The notes beneath the pieces were generated by a model, which was given only the letters and a program-made list of their open reading frames with translations, searched no databases and had not been told where the DNA came from. From Paraglaciecola sp. L1A13 (GTDB lineage: Bacteria; Pseudomonadota; Gammaproteobacteria; Enterobacterales; Alteromonadaceae), in assembly GCF_009796745.1 (NCBI RefSeq), contig NZ_CP047024.1, forward strand, positions 4,526,001 to 4,590,000: a DNA stretch of 64,000 nucleotides. Reading direction: 5' to 3'. This document shows positions 53,850 through 63,027 of the stretch, piece by piece; positions within the stretch are counted from its first letter, which is position 1, and each line of letters starts with the position of its first letter. The translations under genes were made by a program, and so were the position numbers.

Positions 53850-55040
53850 TTACGCGTCTCTTTTTAACCCTTTCTCTATACTGCGGATCAAGCGCTGATT
53901 GAGTCGTTGGGAATGCTTAGGCAGTAAATTTATATCCTCTTCTGCCAAGCTAATGTCAATTGCGTCTATGTGTTGAGCGCGCTTTTGGTCCTGCTCTTTC
54001 AATCCCCATAGCGCATGCTCTTTAACAAGCTCAGTGCCTTTTTCGGCTAACCTGTTGAGTGCCACATAGGTCGAATGCGAATATGGGGCGTTACCTAACG
54101 CAACCGCGATATTACGCTGCCACCGCTCATGCCCAATACGTCGAATAGCCGAACCTTCCGTTTCCCGTAAAAACGTTGTTTCATCCCAATATGACAACTC
54201 AGCTAATGTTTTATCTTGCAGGACCTGGCGGGGATGAAAATCACTTTCGTTAGTCAGTTGGGCATAACGATTCCATGGGCAAATCAGTTGGCAATCGTCA
54301 CAGCCGTAAATACGATTACCTAATAAGCGACGAAATTCGTCAGGGATCGCACCTTTTAACTCTATCGTTAAGTACGAAATACAGCGCTTGGCATCCACAA
54401 CATAGGGCGCAACGATAGCCTGCGTAGGACAAATTGTGATACACGCGTTACAGCTACCGCATTGCTCAACGACAGGCTCATCTACCGGTAATGGAATATC
54501 GATAAATAACTCACCCAAGAAAAACCATGACCCGCCGTGCTGGTTGAGCGTTAACGAGTGTTTGCCTGTCCAGCCAATACCCGCTTTTTGTGCCAAAGCA
54601 TGTTCAAGCACGGGAGCAGAATCTACAAAGGGACGAAAGTTGGCAGTGGTACACTGTGAACGAATCTTTTCACCTAATTTTTTTAACCGATTGCGTAACA
54701 ATTTATGATAATCACGACCGAGGGCATAACGACTAATGTAAGCGGTGTCTTTATCTTTTAAGGTTTGAGCGAACTTCGCATCTGGTGGCAGGTAATCCAT
54801 ACGCACGCTAATGACTCTAAGGGTACCGGGTAGCAACTCATCTGGCCGGGCGCGTTTCATGCCATGCTCTGCCATGAAGTTCATTTGCCCGTGATAGTCA
54901 CTATCTAACCAAGCTTTAAGTTTTTCTTCATGGGCAGATAAGTCAATATCCGCGATCCCAACTTGTTGAAAGCCTAGCGCTTCGCCCCAAGCCTTGATAT
55001 TTTGGACTAACTGATGGAGATCATATTGTGCAAAAGACAT
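53850..55040 (-). CDS. queG: Epoxyqueuosine reductase QueG
   Basis: 396 residues from ATG 55040; the N-terminus (L-V-Q-N-I-K-A-W-G-E-A-L-G-F-Q-Q-V-G-I-A) fits E. coli QueG (379). It reduces epoxyqueuosine in tRNA to queuosine using cobalamin and two [4Fe-4S] clusters. C-G-S-C-N-A-C-I-T-I-C-P near 200 and C-D-D-C-Q-L-I-C-P-W-N near 250 bind the clusters; F-V-D-S-A-P-V-L-E near 148 is the active-site segment. Its start overlaps that of nnr on the other strand, the E. coli arrangement. gluQ acts on its product. Confidence 0.95.
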   Translation of the reverse strand: MSFAQYDLHQLVQNIKAWGEALGFQQVGIADIDLSAHEEKLKAWLDSDYHGQMNFMAEHGMKRARPDELLPGTLRVISVRMDYLPPDAKFAQTLKDKDTAYISRYALGRDYHKLLRNRLKKLGEKIRSQCTTANFRPFVDSAPVLEHALAQKAGIGWTGKHSLTLNQHGGSWFFLGELFIDIPLPVDEPVVEQCGSCNACITICPTQAIVAPYVVDAKRCISYLTIELKGAIPDEFRRLLGNRIYGCDDCQLICPWNRYAQLTNESDFHPRQVLQDKTLAELSYWDETTFLRETEGSAIRRIGHERWQRNIAVALGNAPYSHSTYVALNRLAEKGTELVKEHALWGLKEQDQKRAQHIDAIDISLAEEDINLLPKHSQRLNQRLIRSIEKGLKRDA

Positions 55041-56563
55041 TATCAACCTTGACAAATAATTGGGCGCCGAGCAGTTTATCACAGAAAGTTTTTCTCGCGC
55101 AGCAAGTACGCGAGCACGAAGCAGCAGCCGCACAACCGTGTGGCTTTAGCATGTATATGTTGATGCAGCGTGCTGGGCGAGGAGTTTTCGGACATTTAAA
55201 AGCAACCTATCCTTATGCCCATAATATTTTAGTGTTAGTTGGGGTAGGTAATAATGCGGGTGATGGTTATGTGGTGGCCACCCTAGCCAAATCTTTTGGC
55301 TGGCAAGTAACCGTCGCTGCACTCAATCCGCACAAAGTGTTATCTGGTGATGCCGATACAGCACAACAGGCTTGGATAGCAGAAGGAGGGACGATAAGAC
55401 CTTGGCGAGATATTGATTTTAAAAACTTTGATGTCATCGTCGACGGTATACTTGGTACAGGATTAAAAGGACAAGTTCGAAAGGATGCCAGCGAACTTAT
55501 CTGCGCATTGAATAAAACTGACTTACCTGTATTAAGCATAGATGTGCCCTCCGGATTAGATTCAGATACCGGCGTGCCATTGGGAATATGCGTACATGCT
55601 GACTGCACCGTCACTCTTGTTGCTAAGAAGCAAGGTATGCACACCGGACAAGGTAAAGCGTATACGGGTAAACTCATATACGATGATTTAGACATTGCGC
55701 TCACATTCGACAAAATTGCCCAACCAAGCGCTTATTTAGTCAGCTATGAGCAACTGCCAAAATTGGAAAAACGACAAGCGAATGCCCATAAGGGCAATTT
55801 TGGTAGGCTACTTACGTTAGGAGCTAATGCCGGTATGCCCGGCTCGTTGCGTCTAACGAGCGAGGCCGCCTTACGCACGGGGGCTGCTCTAGTGCGTGCA
55901 TATTGTCATACAGATAGCCGGTTAAGTATATCAATTGGACGGCCCGAACTCATGTTGACCAGCGATGAGCTTAGCTCTCAGTTAGCATGGTCAACGTGTT
56001 TAGCCATTGGTCCCGGACTGGGAACAGACAAGTGGGCGACGAAGCTTTTCAATGAGACCATGGCGCACCTTGAATCCGAACAAAAAACGTGTGTAATAGA
56101 TGCTGATGGGCTTAACTTACTCGCAGAGTCACAGCATGAATTCAGTACTATTTTTTCACCTAAGCATTGCGTAATAACCCCACATCCGGGTGAAGCTGCT
56201 CGCCTGCTAGGCTGCGGTGTGCCCGATATAGAACAAGATCGTCTTAAAGCTGCCCAATCACTCGCTAAACACTATAATGCCGTCTGCGTTTTAAAAGGCG
56301 CTGGCAGTATTATAAGTAATGGTGAACAAAGCTGGATCTGTACCGACGGAAACCCCGGTATGGCAACCGCGGGTATGGGTGATACGTTAACCGGGATTAT
56401 TGCTGCGCTATTAGCACAAGGCATGAGCGCCACCGATGCGGCTCTATATGGTGTATGTTTACATGGGGCTGCAGCTGATATCATTGCCCAACAATATGGT
56501 CAACGTGGTATGCTTGCCAGCGATTTATTTGAACCTTTACGAGTATTAGTTAATCCCACATGA
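55028..56563 (+). CDS. nnr: Bifunctional NAD(P)H-hydrate epimerase / ADP-dependent dehydratase
   Basis: 511 residues from GTG 55028 (E. coli 515). It repairs hydrated NADH and NADPH. The N-terminal epimerase (YjeF_N, about 1-235) has G-V-G-N-N-A-G-D-G-Y-V-V-A and L-S-I-D-V-P-S-G-L-D; the C-terminal dehydratase (about 245-505) has T-P-H-P-G-E and T-D-G-N-P-G-M-A-T-A-G-M-G-D-T-L-T-G. The start is the least certain part; it overlaps divergent queG by 13 bp. First gene of the nnr-tsaE-amiB-mutL-miaA-hfq-hflX-hflK run. Confidence 0.93.
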   Translation: MQKTLSTLTNNWAPSSLSQKVFLAQQVREHEAAAAQPCGFSMYMLMQRAGRGVFGHLKATYPYAHNILVLVGVGNNAGDGYVVATLAKSFGWQVTVAALNPHKVLSGDADTAQQAWIAEGGTIRPWRDIDFKNFDVIVDGILGTGLKGQVRKDASELICALNKTDLPVLSIDVPSGLDSDTGVPLGICVHADCTVTLVAKKQGMHTGQGKAYTGKLIYDDLDIALTFDKIAQPSAYLVSYEQLPKLEKRQANAHKGNFGRLLTLGANAGMPGSLRLTSEAALRTGAALVRAYCHTDSRLSISIGRPELMLTSDELSSQLAWSTCLAIGPGLGTDKWATKLFNETMAHLESEQKTCVIDADGLNLLAESQHEFSTIFSPKHCVITPHPGEAARLLGCGVPDIEQDRLKAAQSLAKHYNAVCVLKGAGSIISNGEQSWICTDGNPGMATAGMGDTLTGIIAALLAQGMSATDAALYGVCLHGAAADIIAQQYGQRGMLASDLFEPLRVLVNPT

Positions 56564-57021
56564 AGCATTCTTTTTATTTGGCGGACGAACAGGCCACCAC
56601 TGAATTAGCGGCGAAACTCGCAATCCTTTGCAGTACAGCTACGGTTATTTATCTTGAAGGGGATTTGGGAGCCGGCAAAACATCGTTCTGTCGGGGGTTT
56701 ATTCATGGTTTGGGTTACGTTGGACGAGTGAAAAGTCCAACTTATACGCTTGTTGAACCATACGAAATTAACGGCTGGCGCATATTTCACTTTGATCTTT
56801 ATCGTCTGTCAGACCCAGAAGAACTCGAATATATTGGTATTCGAGATTATTTCGATGATGACTGTATCTGTTTGATCGAATGGCCGGATAAAGGTTACGG
56901 CCTATTGGCAGCGGCAGATTTACACATTAGTATTGAATTTATTGATAATAGTCGTTCGATAACTGTGCAAGCAAATAACGAATACGGACAAAAACTACTT
57001 AGCGATTTGGCCCAAAAATGA
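56560..57021 (+). CDS. tsaE: tRNA threonylcarbamoyladenosine synthesis ATPase TsaE
   Basis: 153 residues (E. coli 153). Walker A G-D-L-G-A-G-K-T-S-F near 35-44, S-P-T-Y-T-L-V-E near 64-71, F-D-L-Y-R near 83 and L-I-E-W-P-D are conserved. TsaE works with TsaB and TsaD to place t6A37 on ANN-decoding tRNAs. It overlaps both neighbours by 4 bp (nnr stop, amiB start). Confidence 0.96.
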   Translation: MKHSFYLADEQATTELAAKLAILCSTATVIYLEGDLGAGKTSFCRGFIHGLGYVGRVKSPTYTLVEPYEINGWRIFHFDLYRLSDPEELEYIGIRDYFDDDCICLIEWPDKGYGLLAAADLHISIEFIDNSRSITVQANNEYGQKLLSDLAQK

Positions 57022-58355
57022 CGTACCTTTGGCAAAGAATATTAGCAGGGATCCTCAGCACTATGCTGCTATTGGTCGTTCCTGTTAGTTACGCCAAAAA
57101 TGCCATAGACAGCGTTCGAATTTGGCCGTCACCAGGCAGTACGCGGATTGTTTTTGATTTAGAAGATACCCCAGATTATAGCTACTTTACCTTGAGTGGC
57201 CCTGAGCGATTAGTAATCGATTTAGCCAATACCGAAAAGAATTTCGATTTTGCCAAACTCGCCAGTAAAAGTCCGCTAGTCAAAAAGCTGCGTTACAGTA
57301 CGGCCAAAGACAAAGATGGCATCCGAGTAGTCATTGAGCTGAACCGAAAACTTGAAACCGCCCTCTTTGCTTTGCCGCCTACAGAGCCTTATCGTAATCG
57401 TTTAGTAATTGACTTAGATGATAAAAATGCGCCACAGAATGCACCTACCGTTGTTAAAAATAACAACTCTCAGCGGTCTCGCGATATCGTTATAGTGCTT
57501 GATGCAGGCCACGGCGGAGAAGACCCTGGTTCAATAGGGCGTGGCGGCACATTTGAAAAAAACATCACCCTAAATGTAGCCCAGCGGTTAGCGAAGCTGA
57601 TTGATGCAGAGCCAGGCATGAAAGCCGTTATGACCCGCTCAGGTGATTATTACATCTCACCAAATAAGCGTCCTGATATTGCCCGCAAACACAAGGCCGA
57701 TTTACTTATATCTATCCATGCTGATGCCTTCACCACAGCTCAACCTCGAGGTGCATCGGTTTGGGTACTGTCCATGCGCAGAGCAAATTCTGAACTAGGT
57801 CGCTGGATGGAAAAATCAGAACGCCATTCTGAACTACTTGGTGGGGCAGCTGAGGTCATTCAAAATACCGCAAGCGAACGTTATTTAACCCAAGCTCTTT
57901 TAGATATGTCGATGGATCACTCACTAACGACCAGCTATGACTTGAGTCGTAAGGTGATCACTAAATTGCGTGGCATTACCAAGATGCACAAAAAAATACC
58001 TCAGGCGGCAAGTCTGGCTGTATTAACTGCGCCCGATATTCCATCTATATTGGTCGAAACCGGTTTTATTTCAAATCCAACAGAAGAGAAAAACTTAAAT
58101 TGGTCTACGTTTCGTCAACAATTGGCCCAGTCTATTTTTGGAGCGGTCAAAACGCATTTCACTGAGTCTCCGCCAGACGATTCATTATGGGCTAAGCAAA
58201 AACGCTACAATCGTACCCATAGAGTCAGTAGCGGTGAGTCTCTTTCATTGTTAGCAAAAAGGTACAATGTCAATGTAGGGGCGATTAAGGCAGCCAATAA
58301 CTTGAATTCTGATGTAGTGCGTATTGGTCAAGTCCTGACTATTCCCCGCACCTAG
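57018..58355 (+). CDS. amiB: N-acetylmuramoyl-L-alanine amidase AmiB with AMIN and LysM domains
   Basis: 445 residues. A signal peptide (1-26) is followed by an AMIN domain (about 30-135) that targets the septum. The amidase_3 zinc hydrolase (about 155-380) has V-L-D-A-G-H-G-G-E-D-P-G (zinc His), the Glu of T-F-E-K-N and L-I-S-I-H-A-D-A. A single LysM (about 397-444, S-S-G-E-S-L-S-L-L-A-K-R-Y-N-V) binds peptidoglycan. It cuts cross-link stems during division and would be activated by an EnvC-type partner under FtsEX control. Confidence 0.95.
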   Translation: MTYLWQRILAGILSTMLLLVVPVSYAKNAIDSVRIWPSPGSTRIVFDLEDTPDYSYFTLSGPERLVIDLANTEKNFDFAKLASKSPLVKKLRYSTAKDKDGIRVVIELNRKLETALFALPPTEPYRNRLVIDLDDKNAPQNAPTVVKNNNSQRSRDIVIVLDAGHGGEDPGSIGRGGTFEKNITLNVAQRLAKLIDAEPGMKAVMTRSGDYYISPNKRPDIARKHKADLLISIHADAFTTAQPRGASVWVLSMRRANSELGRWMEKSERHSELLGGAAEVIQNTASERYLTQALLDMSMDHSLTTSYDLSRKVITKLRGITKMHKKIPQAASLAVLTAPDIPSILVETGFISNPTEEKNLNWSTFRQQLAQSIFGAVKTHFTESPPDDSLWAKQKRYNRTHRVSSGESLSLLAKRYNVNVGAIKAANNLNSDVVRIGQVLTIPRT

Positions 58356-58408
58356 TCCGTTATACAATAGAGCTATTTTTAGCAACCCGTTTTATATAAG
58401 GTCTTTTT

Positions 58409-60391
58409 TTGTCAGCCATCAGCGCAACTATTCGTATTCTCCCCGCACAACTAGCTAACCAAATTGCAGCCGGTGAAGTGGTCGAACGACCCGCATCAGT
58501 GGTCAAAGAACTTGTGGAAAACAGCTTAGATTCAGGTGCCAGTCAGATCGATATCGAAATCGACAAAGGTGGCCATAAGCGCATTTGTATTCGTGACAAT
58601 GGCGGGGGAATAGAAAAAGACCAACTTGCGTTAGCCCTTAGTCGGCACGCGACTAGCAAAATCAGCTCTCTGGATGATTTAGAGCATATCCACAGCTTGG
58701 GTTTTCGTGGTGAAGCACTTGCCAGTATTAGTTCGGTAGCACGCTTAACCCTAACGTCGAAACCCAAACAGCAACAACAAGCCTGGCAAGCTCACGCCGA
58801 GGGCCGAGACATGCAAGTGCAGCTCAATCCTGTCGCTCATCCCGATGGTAGCAGTGTTGAAGTCATCGATTTATTTTTCAACACGCCAGCGCGGCGTAAG
58901 TTTTTACGGGCTGAAAAAACTGAATTTAATCATATCGATGAAGTCATAAGACGCATATCACTGAGTCGTTTTGATGTCAGTTTTAGCCTAAAACATAATG
59001 GTAAGCTACTTCGTAAATACCCCGCATTAACTGCACAAACTGATCACCTAAAACGCTTAGCGGCCATTTGTAATAAAGACTTTGCCCATAGTGCCATCGC
59101 CTTAGACTCTCACTATCAAGATATGCAGCTGACAGGCTGGATTGCACCACCCGAAATGGCAGATCGACAATCAGATGTGCAATACTTCTACGTGAATGAC
59201 CGTATGATGCGAGATAAGTTAATCAACCATGCTATTCGTCAGGCATTCGAAGGGGTAATTAATCCAGAGACATCACCTAACTATGTATTGTATTTGCATA
59301 TTCCCCATAATGAGGTCGATGTAAATGTACACCCCGCTAAACATGAGGTTCGTTTTCATCAGGCACGTTTAGTTCACGACTTTATTTTTCGTGCAATTTC
59401 CGAAGGCATAAATCAATATTTTAATAGTGGTGCAGTTCAGGACGGTCCGAGCGAATTAAGTGAAGTGACTCCTCAGCATGACTACATCACCCCTTTGCAG
59501 GGCTTTTCAACTGGCACATCCGAAAATGCATCGGTAGGAACAGAAGACCAATCTAATAATCAAATCGTCCGCGAGCCATTCACGCCTCACCATGTTCAGG
59601 CTCATAAGTTGAAAGACATAAACAGTCCATCAGTAAACTCTTATCAGCAGCAGACCGCAACGACCCAGGATGAACAGAACTATCTGGCTTCTGGTAAAGT
59701 GGGTAACCATGGAAGTCGTCATCAGGTGAATAGTAGAAGCCTCACGCCAAGTAGAAGCGCAAATTCATCAAATAATCTGTCAGCACAAGCATTGAAAGGT
59801 TATCAACAGCTTATGAGTACCAATGTTGATCCTGATAAAGCCTTATCAAATCCGTTGGATAATAGTTCGGTTTGTTTCCCGCTAGACGATAAAAGCGTGC
59901 TGATCTTTTGTAATGAAAAACACTATCTCATACCCATTAATACCTTACTCGCGGCACATATTGGTCTGTTCTTTGATGAAAAAAGCGCGATTGCTCAGCC
60001 CTTGTTAATGCCTGTATCCATTGCCGTTGATAAGCCTATATTGGCACACGCACAATCAATATATGAGCCTCTGCTGAATAATAAAGTAGAAATTGGCTGG
60101 AGCCAGAAACGCATTATTCTACGCAAAGTCCCTAGCGGGATGCGTCATTTACCATGGGCTAACATTTTGCCTGCATTATTTGACGAGAAAATTAACGACG
60201 AACCGGTATTGAGAGAATATTTATTTCGCTGCATCGCATTGTATTCACCAAAACTTACCCCACTTCAAGTTCAGCAAATATGGAGCGAGTTATGTGTAGT
60301 GCCCCAAGCGTCAGATTCTTTAATAAATGCAGCCGTAGCGTTACCACTGGCTAAACTGATAAGTGCCCATGTCGAACAAAAACACCGATAA
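58409..60391 (+). CDS. mutL: DNA mismatch repair protein MutL
   Basis: 660 residues from TTG 58409, with AAGG 7 nt upstream; no ATG or GTG lies between the upstream stop and the conserved N-terminus I-R-I-L-P. GHKL ATPase blocks: [24 protein letters not shown] (ATP-binding Glu/Asn), D-N-G-G-G-I and [10 protein letters not shown]. The poorly conserved linker (about 335-460) is rich in Ser, Asn and Gln, and the C-terminal dimerisation domain has no endonuclease D-Q-H-A motif, as in organisms with MutH. Confidence 0.96.
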   Translation: MSAISATIRILPAQLANQIAAGEVVERPASVVKELVENSLDSGASQIDIEIDKGGHKRICIRDNGGGIEKDQLALALSRHATSKISSLDDLEHIHSLGFRGEALASISSVARLTLTSKPKQQQQAWQAHAEGRDMQVQLNPVAHPDGSSVEVIDLFFNTPARRKFLRAEKTEFNHIDEVIRRISLSRFDVSFSLKHNGKLLRKYPALTAQTDHLKRLAAICNKDFAHSAIALDSHYQDMQLTGWIAPPEMADRQSDVQYFYVNDRMMRDKLINHAIRQAFEGVINPETSPNYVLYLHIPHNEVDVNVHPAKHEVRFHQARLVHDFIFRAISEGINQYFNSGAVQDGPSELSEVTPQHDYITPLQGFSTGTSENASVGTEDQSNNQIVREPFTPHHVQAHKLKDINSPSVNSYQQQTATTQDEQNYLASGKVGNHGSRHQVNSRSLTPSRSANSSNNLSAQALKGYQQLMSTNVDPDKALSNPLDNSSVCFPLDDKSVLIFCNEKHYLIPINTLLAAHIGLFFDEKSAIAQPLLMPVSIAVDKPILAHAQSIYEPLLNNKVEIGWSQKRIILRKVPSGMRHLPWANILPALFDEKINDEPVLREYLFRCIALYSPKLTPLQVQQIWSELCVVPQASDSLINAAVALPLAKLISAHVEQKHR

Positions 60392-61319
60392 GCAAGATCT
60401 TCCGCCAGCAATTTTATTGATGGGGCCAACAGCTTCGGGTAAAACAGCGTTGGCTATAGAACTGTGTCAGGCTTTGCCTTGCGACATAATCAGTGTCGAT
60501 TCAGCGTTAATCTATCGAGATATGAATATAGGCACGGCGAAGCCCAGTGCCCAGGAATTAGCCCAAGCCCCTCATCGTTTAATCGATATTCTGGATCCTG
60601 TGCAGAGTTATTCCGTCGCGGAGTTTAGAAATGATGCCCTTACTGCTATGCAAGAAATTACTCAGCGTGGACGTATTCCGTTATTAGTGGGCGGCACTAT
60701 GATGTACTACAAGGCATTAACGGAAGGTTTATCCACTTTACCACAAGCAGATCCACTGGTCAGAGCAGAAATAGAAAAACAAGCCAACGAATTTGGCTGG
60801 CAAGCGCTACACCAGACACTGCAAGAGATCGACCCAGTTTCAGCCAAGCGGATTCACCCCAATGATCCGCAACGATTAAGCCGCGCCTTAGAAATTTATC
60901 AGATTAGCGGTAAATCTATGACTGAGCTGAGTTTAAATAAACAACCTTCGGCCCCATATCATTTTTCGCATTTCGCTATAGCGCCGCAAGACCGGCACGT
61001 TATACACGATAGGATAGCTCAGCGCTTTGACATTATGCTGCAATCAGGCTTTGAAAACGAAGTGGCAGCGCTAAAAGCGCGCAAAGATTTACACCTTGAT
61101 TTACCGTCAATGCGTTGTGTAGGTTATCGACAAATGTGGCAATACTTGGAAGGTGAAAATAGTTACCAAGAAATGCGAGAAAAAGGCCTTGCGGCCACCA
61201 GACAACTAGCAAAACGTCAGCTGACATGGTTACGCAGCTGGCAAAACTTACATTGGTTGGACACCTTTTCAAAAGACAATTTGACTAATGTTATGAAACT
61301 CAGCAGAATTCGTACGTGA
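60369..61319 (+). CDS. miaA: tRNA dimethylallyltransferase MiaA
   Basis: 316 residues from ATG 60369 (E. coli 316); GTG 60363 is an alternative. The start lies inside mutL (23-bp overlap). [12 protein letters not shown] is the P-loop, [18 protein letters not shown] the tRNA/isoprenoid site, and [11 protein letters not shown] the next block. It prenylates A37 of UNN-decoding tRNAs, the start of ms2i6A. Confidence 0.96.
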   Translation: MSNKNTDKQDLPPAILLMGPTASGKTALAIELCQALPCDIISVDSALIYRDMNIGTAKPSAQELAQAPHRLIDILDPVQSYSVAEFRNDALTAMQEITQRGRIPLLVGGTMMYYKALTEGLSTLPQADPLVRAEIEKQANEFGWQALHQTLQEIDPVSAKRIHPNDPQRLSRALEIYQISGKSMTELSLNKQPSAPYHFSHFAIAPQDRHVIHDRIAQRFDIMLQSGFENEVAALKARKDLHLDLPSMRCVGYRQMWQYLEGENSYQEMREKGLAATRQLAKRQLTWLRSWQNLHWLDTFSKDNLTNVMKLSRIRT

Positions 61320-61350
61320 GCCGTGATCTATACAGCCTTTTTAATTTCTG

Positions 61351-61356
61351 TATACT
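61351..61356 (+). promoter_or_regulatory. Candidate -10 element of an hfq promoter
   Basis: TATACT, 43 bp upstream of the first hfq ATG, in the only sizeable gap (79 bp) of this gene run. The expected -35 position is poor. In E. coli hfq has its own promoters inside or after miaA. Confidence 0.35.
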
Positions 61357-61398
61357 GAACGAAAAGACGAATTTGATAATAAAAAGAAAGGATAAATG

Positions 61399-61650
61399 AT
61401 GGCTAAAGGGCAGTCTTTACAAGACCCATTTTTAAATGCGCTACGCAAAGAGCGTATTCCTGTATCAATTTATCTTGTTAACGGGATTAAATTGCAAGGT
61501 CAAGTCGAGTCATTTGACCAATTTGTCATTTTGCTTAAAAACACTGTCAGCCAAATGGTTTACAAGCACGCAATTTCTACCGTCGTTCCTTCAAGAGCGT
61601 TACCGGTTGCGGCGACTAATCCCCATGCGGATACTGACGAGAATCAATAG
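61399..61650 (+). CDS. hfq: RNA chaperone Hfq
   Basis: 83 residues from ATG 61399, 6 nt after AAGGA; the adjacent ATG 61396 is too close. Residues 1-65 are almost identical to E. coli Hfq: [23 protein letters not shown] (Sm1) and Y-K-H-A-I-S-T (Sm2). It forms a hexameric ring that pairs small RNAs with mRNAs. The C-terminal tail is short ([13 protein letters not shown]) and acidic. Confidence 0.98.
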   Translation: MAKGQSLQDPFLNALRKERIPVSIYLVNGIKLQGQVESFDQFVILLKNTVSQMVYKHAISTVVPSRALPVAATNPHADTDENQ

Positions 61651-61675
61651 TTAGTGAAGTTTTCAGGAGAACGGC

Positions 61676-62974
61676 TTGTTTGATCGTTATGAAGCAGGCG
61701 AACAGGCTGTATTAGTACATATTAATTTTTCTGATGACAACAGCAAAGAAGATCTACACGAACTTCAATTGTTGGTAACATCTGCGGGAGTAAATGCGGT
61801 TGATGTCGTTACTGGCAGCCGCAGTGCTCCTCATACCCGTTATTTTGTCGGCAGTGGTAAGGCTGAGGAAATAGCTAACACCGTCAGAGCAACCGAAGCT
61901 GATGTCGTTATTTTTAATCACAGCTTATCGCCGTCTCAAGAGCGTAACCTAGAGCAATTATGTAAATGCCGGGTACTCGATCGCACGGGGTTAATATTAG
62001 ATATTTTCGCTCAGCGCGCACGTACTCACGAAGGTAAGTTACAGGTAGAGCTCGCCCAACTCAAACACATGTCAACTCGCCTTATTCGCGGTTGGACCCA
62101 CCTTGAACGACAAAAAGGCGGGATTGGTTTGCGTGGTCCTGGTGAAACCCAATTAGAAACTGATCGACGCTTACTTCGTGCTCGTATTAAGAGCATTCAA
62201 GCACGTCTGCGTAAAGTACAGAAGCAACGTGAGCAGGGCCGCAGAGCACGAGTACGTGCTGAAATCCCTACCCTGGCTTTAGTGGGTTATACCAATGCGG
62301 GTAAATCAACATTATTTAATACGATTACTGAATCTGACGTATATGCAGCGGATCAATTGTTCGCCACGTTGGATCCAACGCTCAGGCGCATTGAGTTACG
62401 CGATGTAGGCCCAGCAATTTTAGCTGATACCGTTGGTTTTATTCGTCACCTGCCACACGATTTAGTGGCGGCATTTAAAGCAACGTTACAAGAAACCCAA
62501 CAGGCAGACTTATTACTCCACGTGGTTGACTATTCCGACGATCAATTTCGTGAGAATATCGACCAGGTTAACGAGGTGTTAGGCGAGATAGACTCGAACG
62601 AAATACCGCAATTAATGATTTGTAACAAGATCGACCGTATGGATGGTGTTGAGCCACGGATCGATAGAGACGAAGATGGAGTACCTACCAGAGTATGGAT
62701 GTCGGCCCAACAAGGCCTAGGTACTGAATTATTGTTCGAGGCGCTAAGTGATTGCTTAGCAAATAACATGGTTCGCCATCAGTTACGCATTCCACCGCAA
62801 GAAGGTAAACTACGGGGTGATTTGTTTAATTTAAACTGCATCTCTGCAGAGTCTTATGCCGAAAATGGTGACTGGTTAGTAGAGATACATATGCCAATTG
62901 CAGATTGGCAGCGCTTAGCTAAACATGCTGATGCAGACTTAACGACTTATATCGTAGATGAGCTAGAAGCGTAA
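61676..62974 (+). CDS. hflX: Ribosome-associated GTPase HflX
   Basis: 432 residues from TTG 61676, with CAGGAG 6 nt upstream and the E. coli-like N-terminus F-D-R-Y-E-A-G-E-Q-A-V-L-V-H-I. The HflX N-terminal domain contains G-G-I-G-L-R-G-P-G-E-T-Q-L-E-T-D-R-R near 142-159; the G domain has G-Y-T-N-A-G-K-S-T (about 204-212), D-T-V-G-F-I and N-K-I-D. It splits stalled or hibernating 70S ribosomes. 25 bp after hfq. Confidence 0.96.
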   Translation: MFDRYEAGEQAVLVHINFSDDNSKEDLHELQLLVTSAGVNAVDVVTGSRSAPHTRYFVGSGKAEEIANTVRATEADVVIFNHSLSPSQERNLEQLCKCRVLDRTGLILDIFAQRARTHEGKLQVELAQLKHMSTRLIRGWTHLERQKGGIGLRGPGETQLETDRRLLRARIKSIQARLRKVQKQREQGRRARVRAEIPTLALVGYTNAGKSTLFNTITESDVYAADQLFATLDPTLRRIELRDVGPAILADTVGFIRHLPHDLVAAFKATLQETQQADLLLHVVDYSDDQFRENIDQVNEVLGEIDSNEIPQLMICNKIDRMDGVEPRIDRDEDGVPTRVWMSAQQGLGTELLFEALSDCLANNMVRHQLRIPPQEGKLRGDLFNLNCISAESYAENGDWLVEIHMPIADWQRLAKHADADLTTYIVDELEA

Positions 62975-63027
62975 CAATGCTGAATTTTTTAACAGAATGA
63001 ATATGATTAACTATTTGGAGAGTAATG

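Noticed and set aside
55267..55713. 148-codon open frame on the - strand inside nnr
   Set aside because: It is antisense to the well-supported epimerase domain of nnr.
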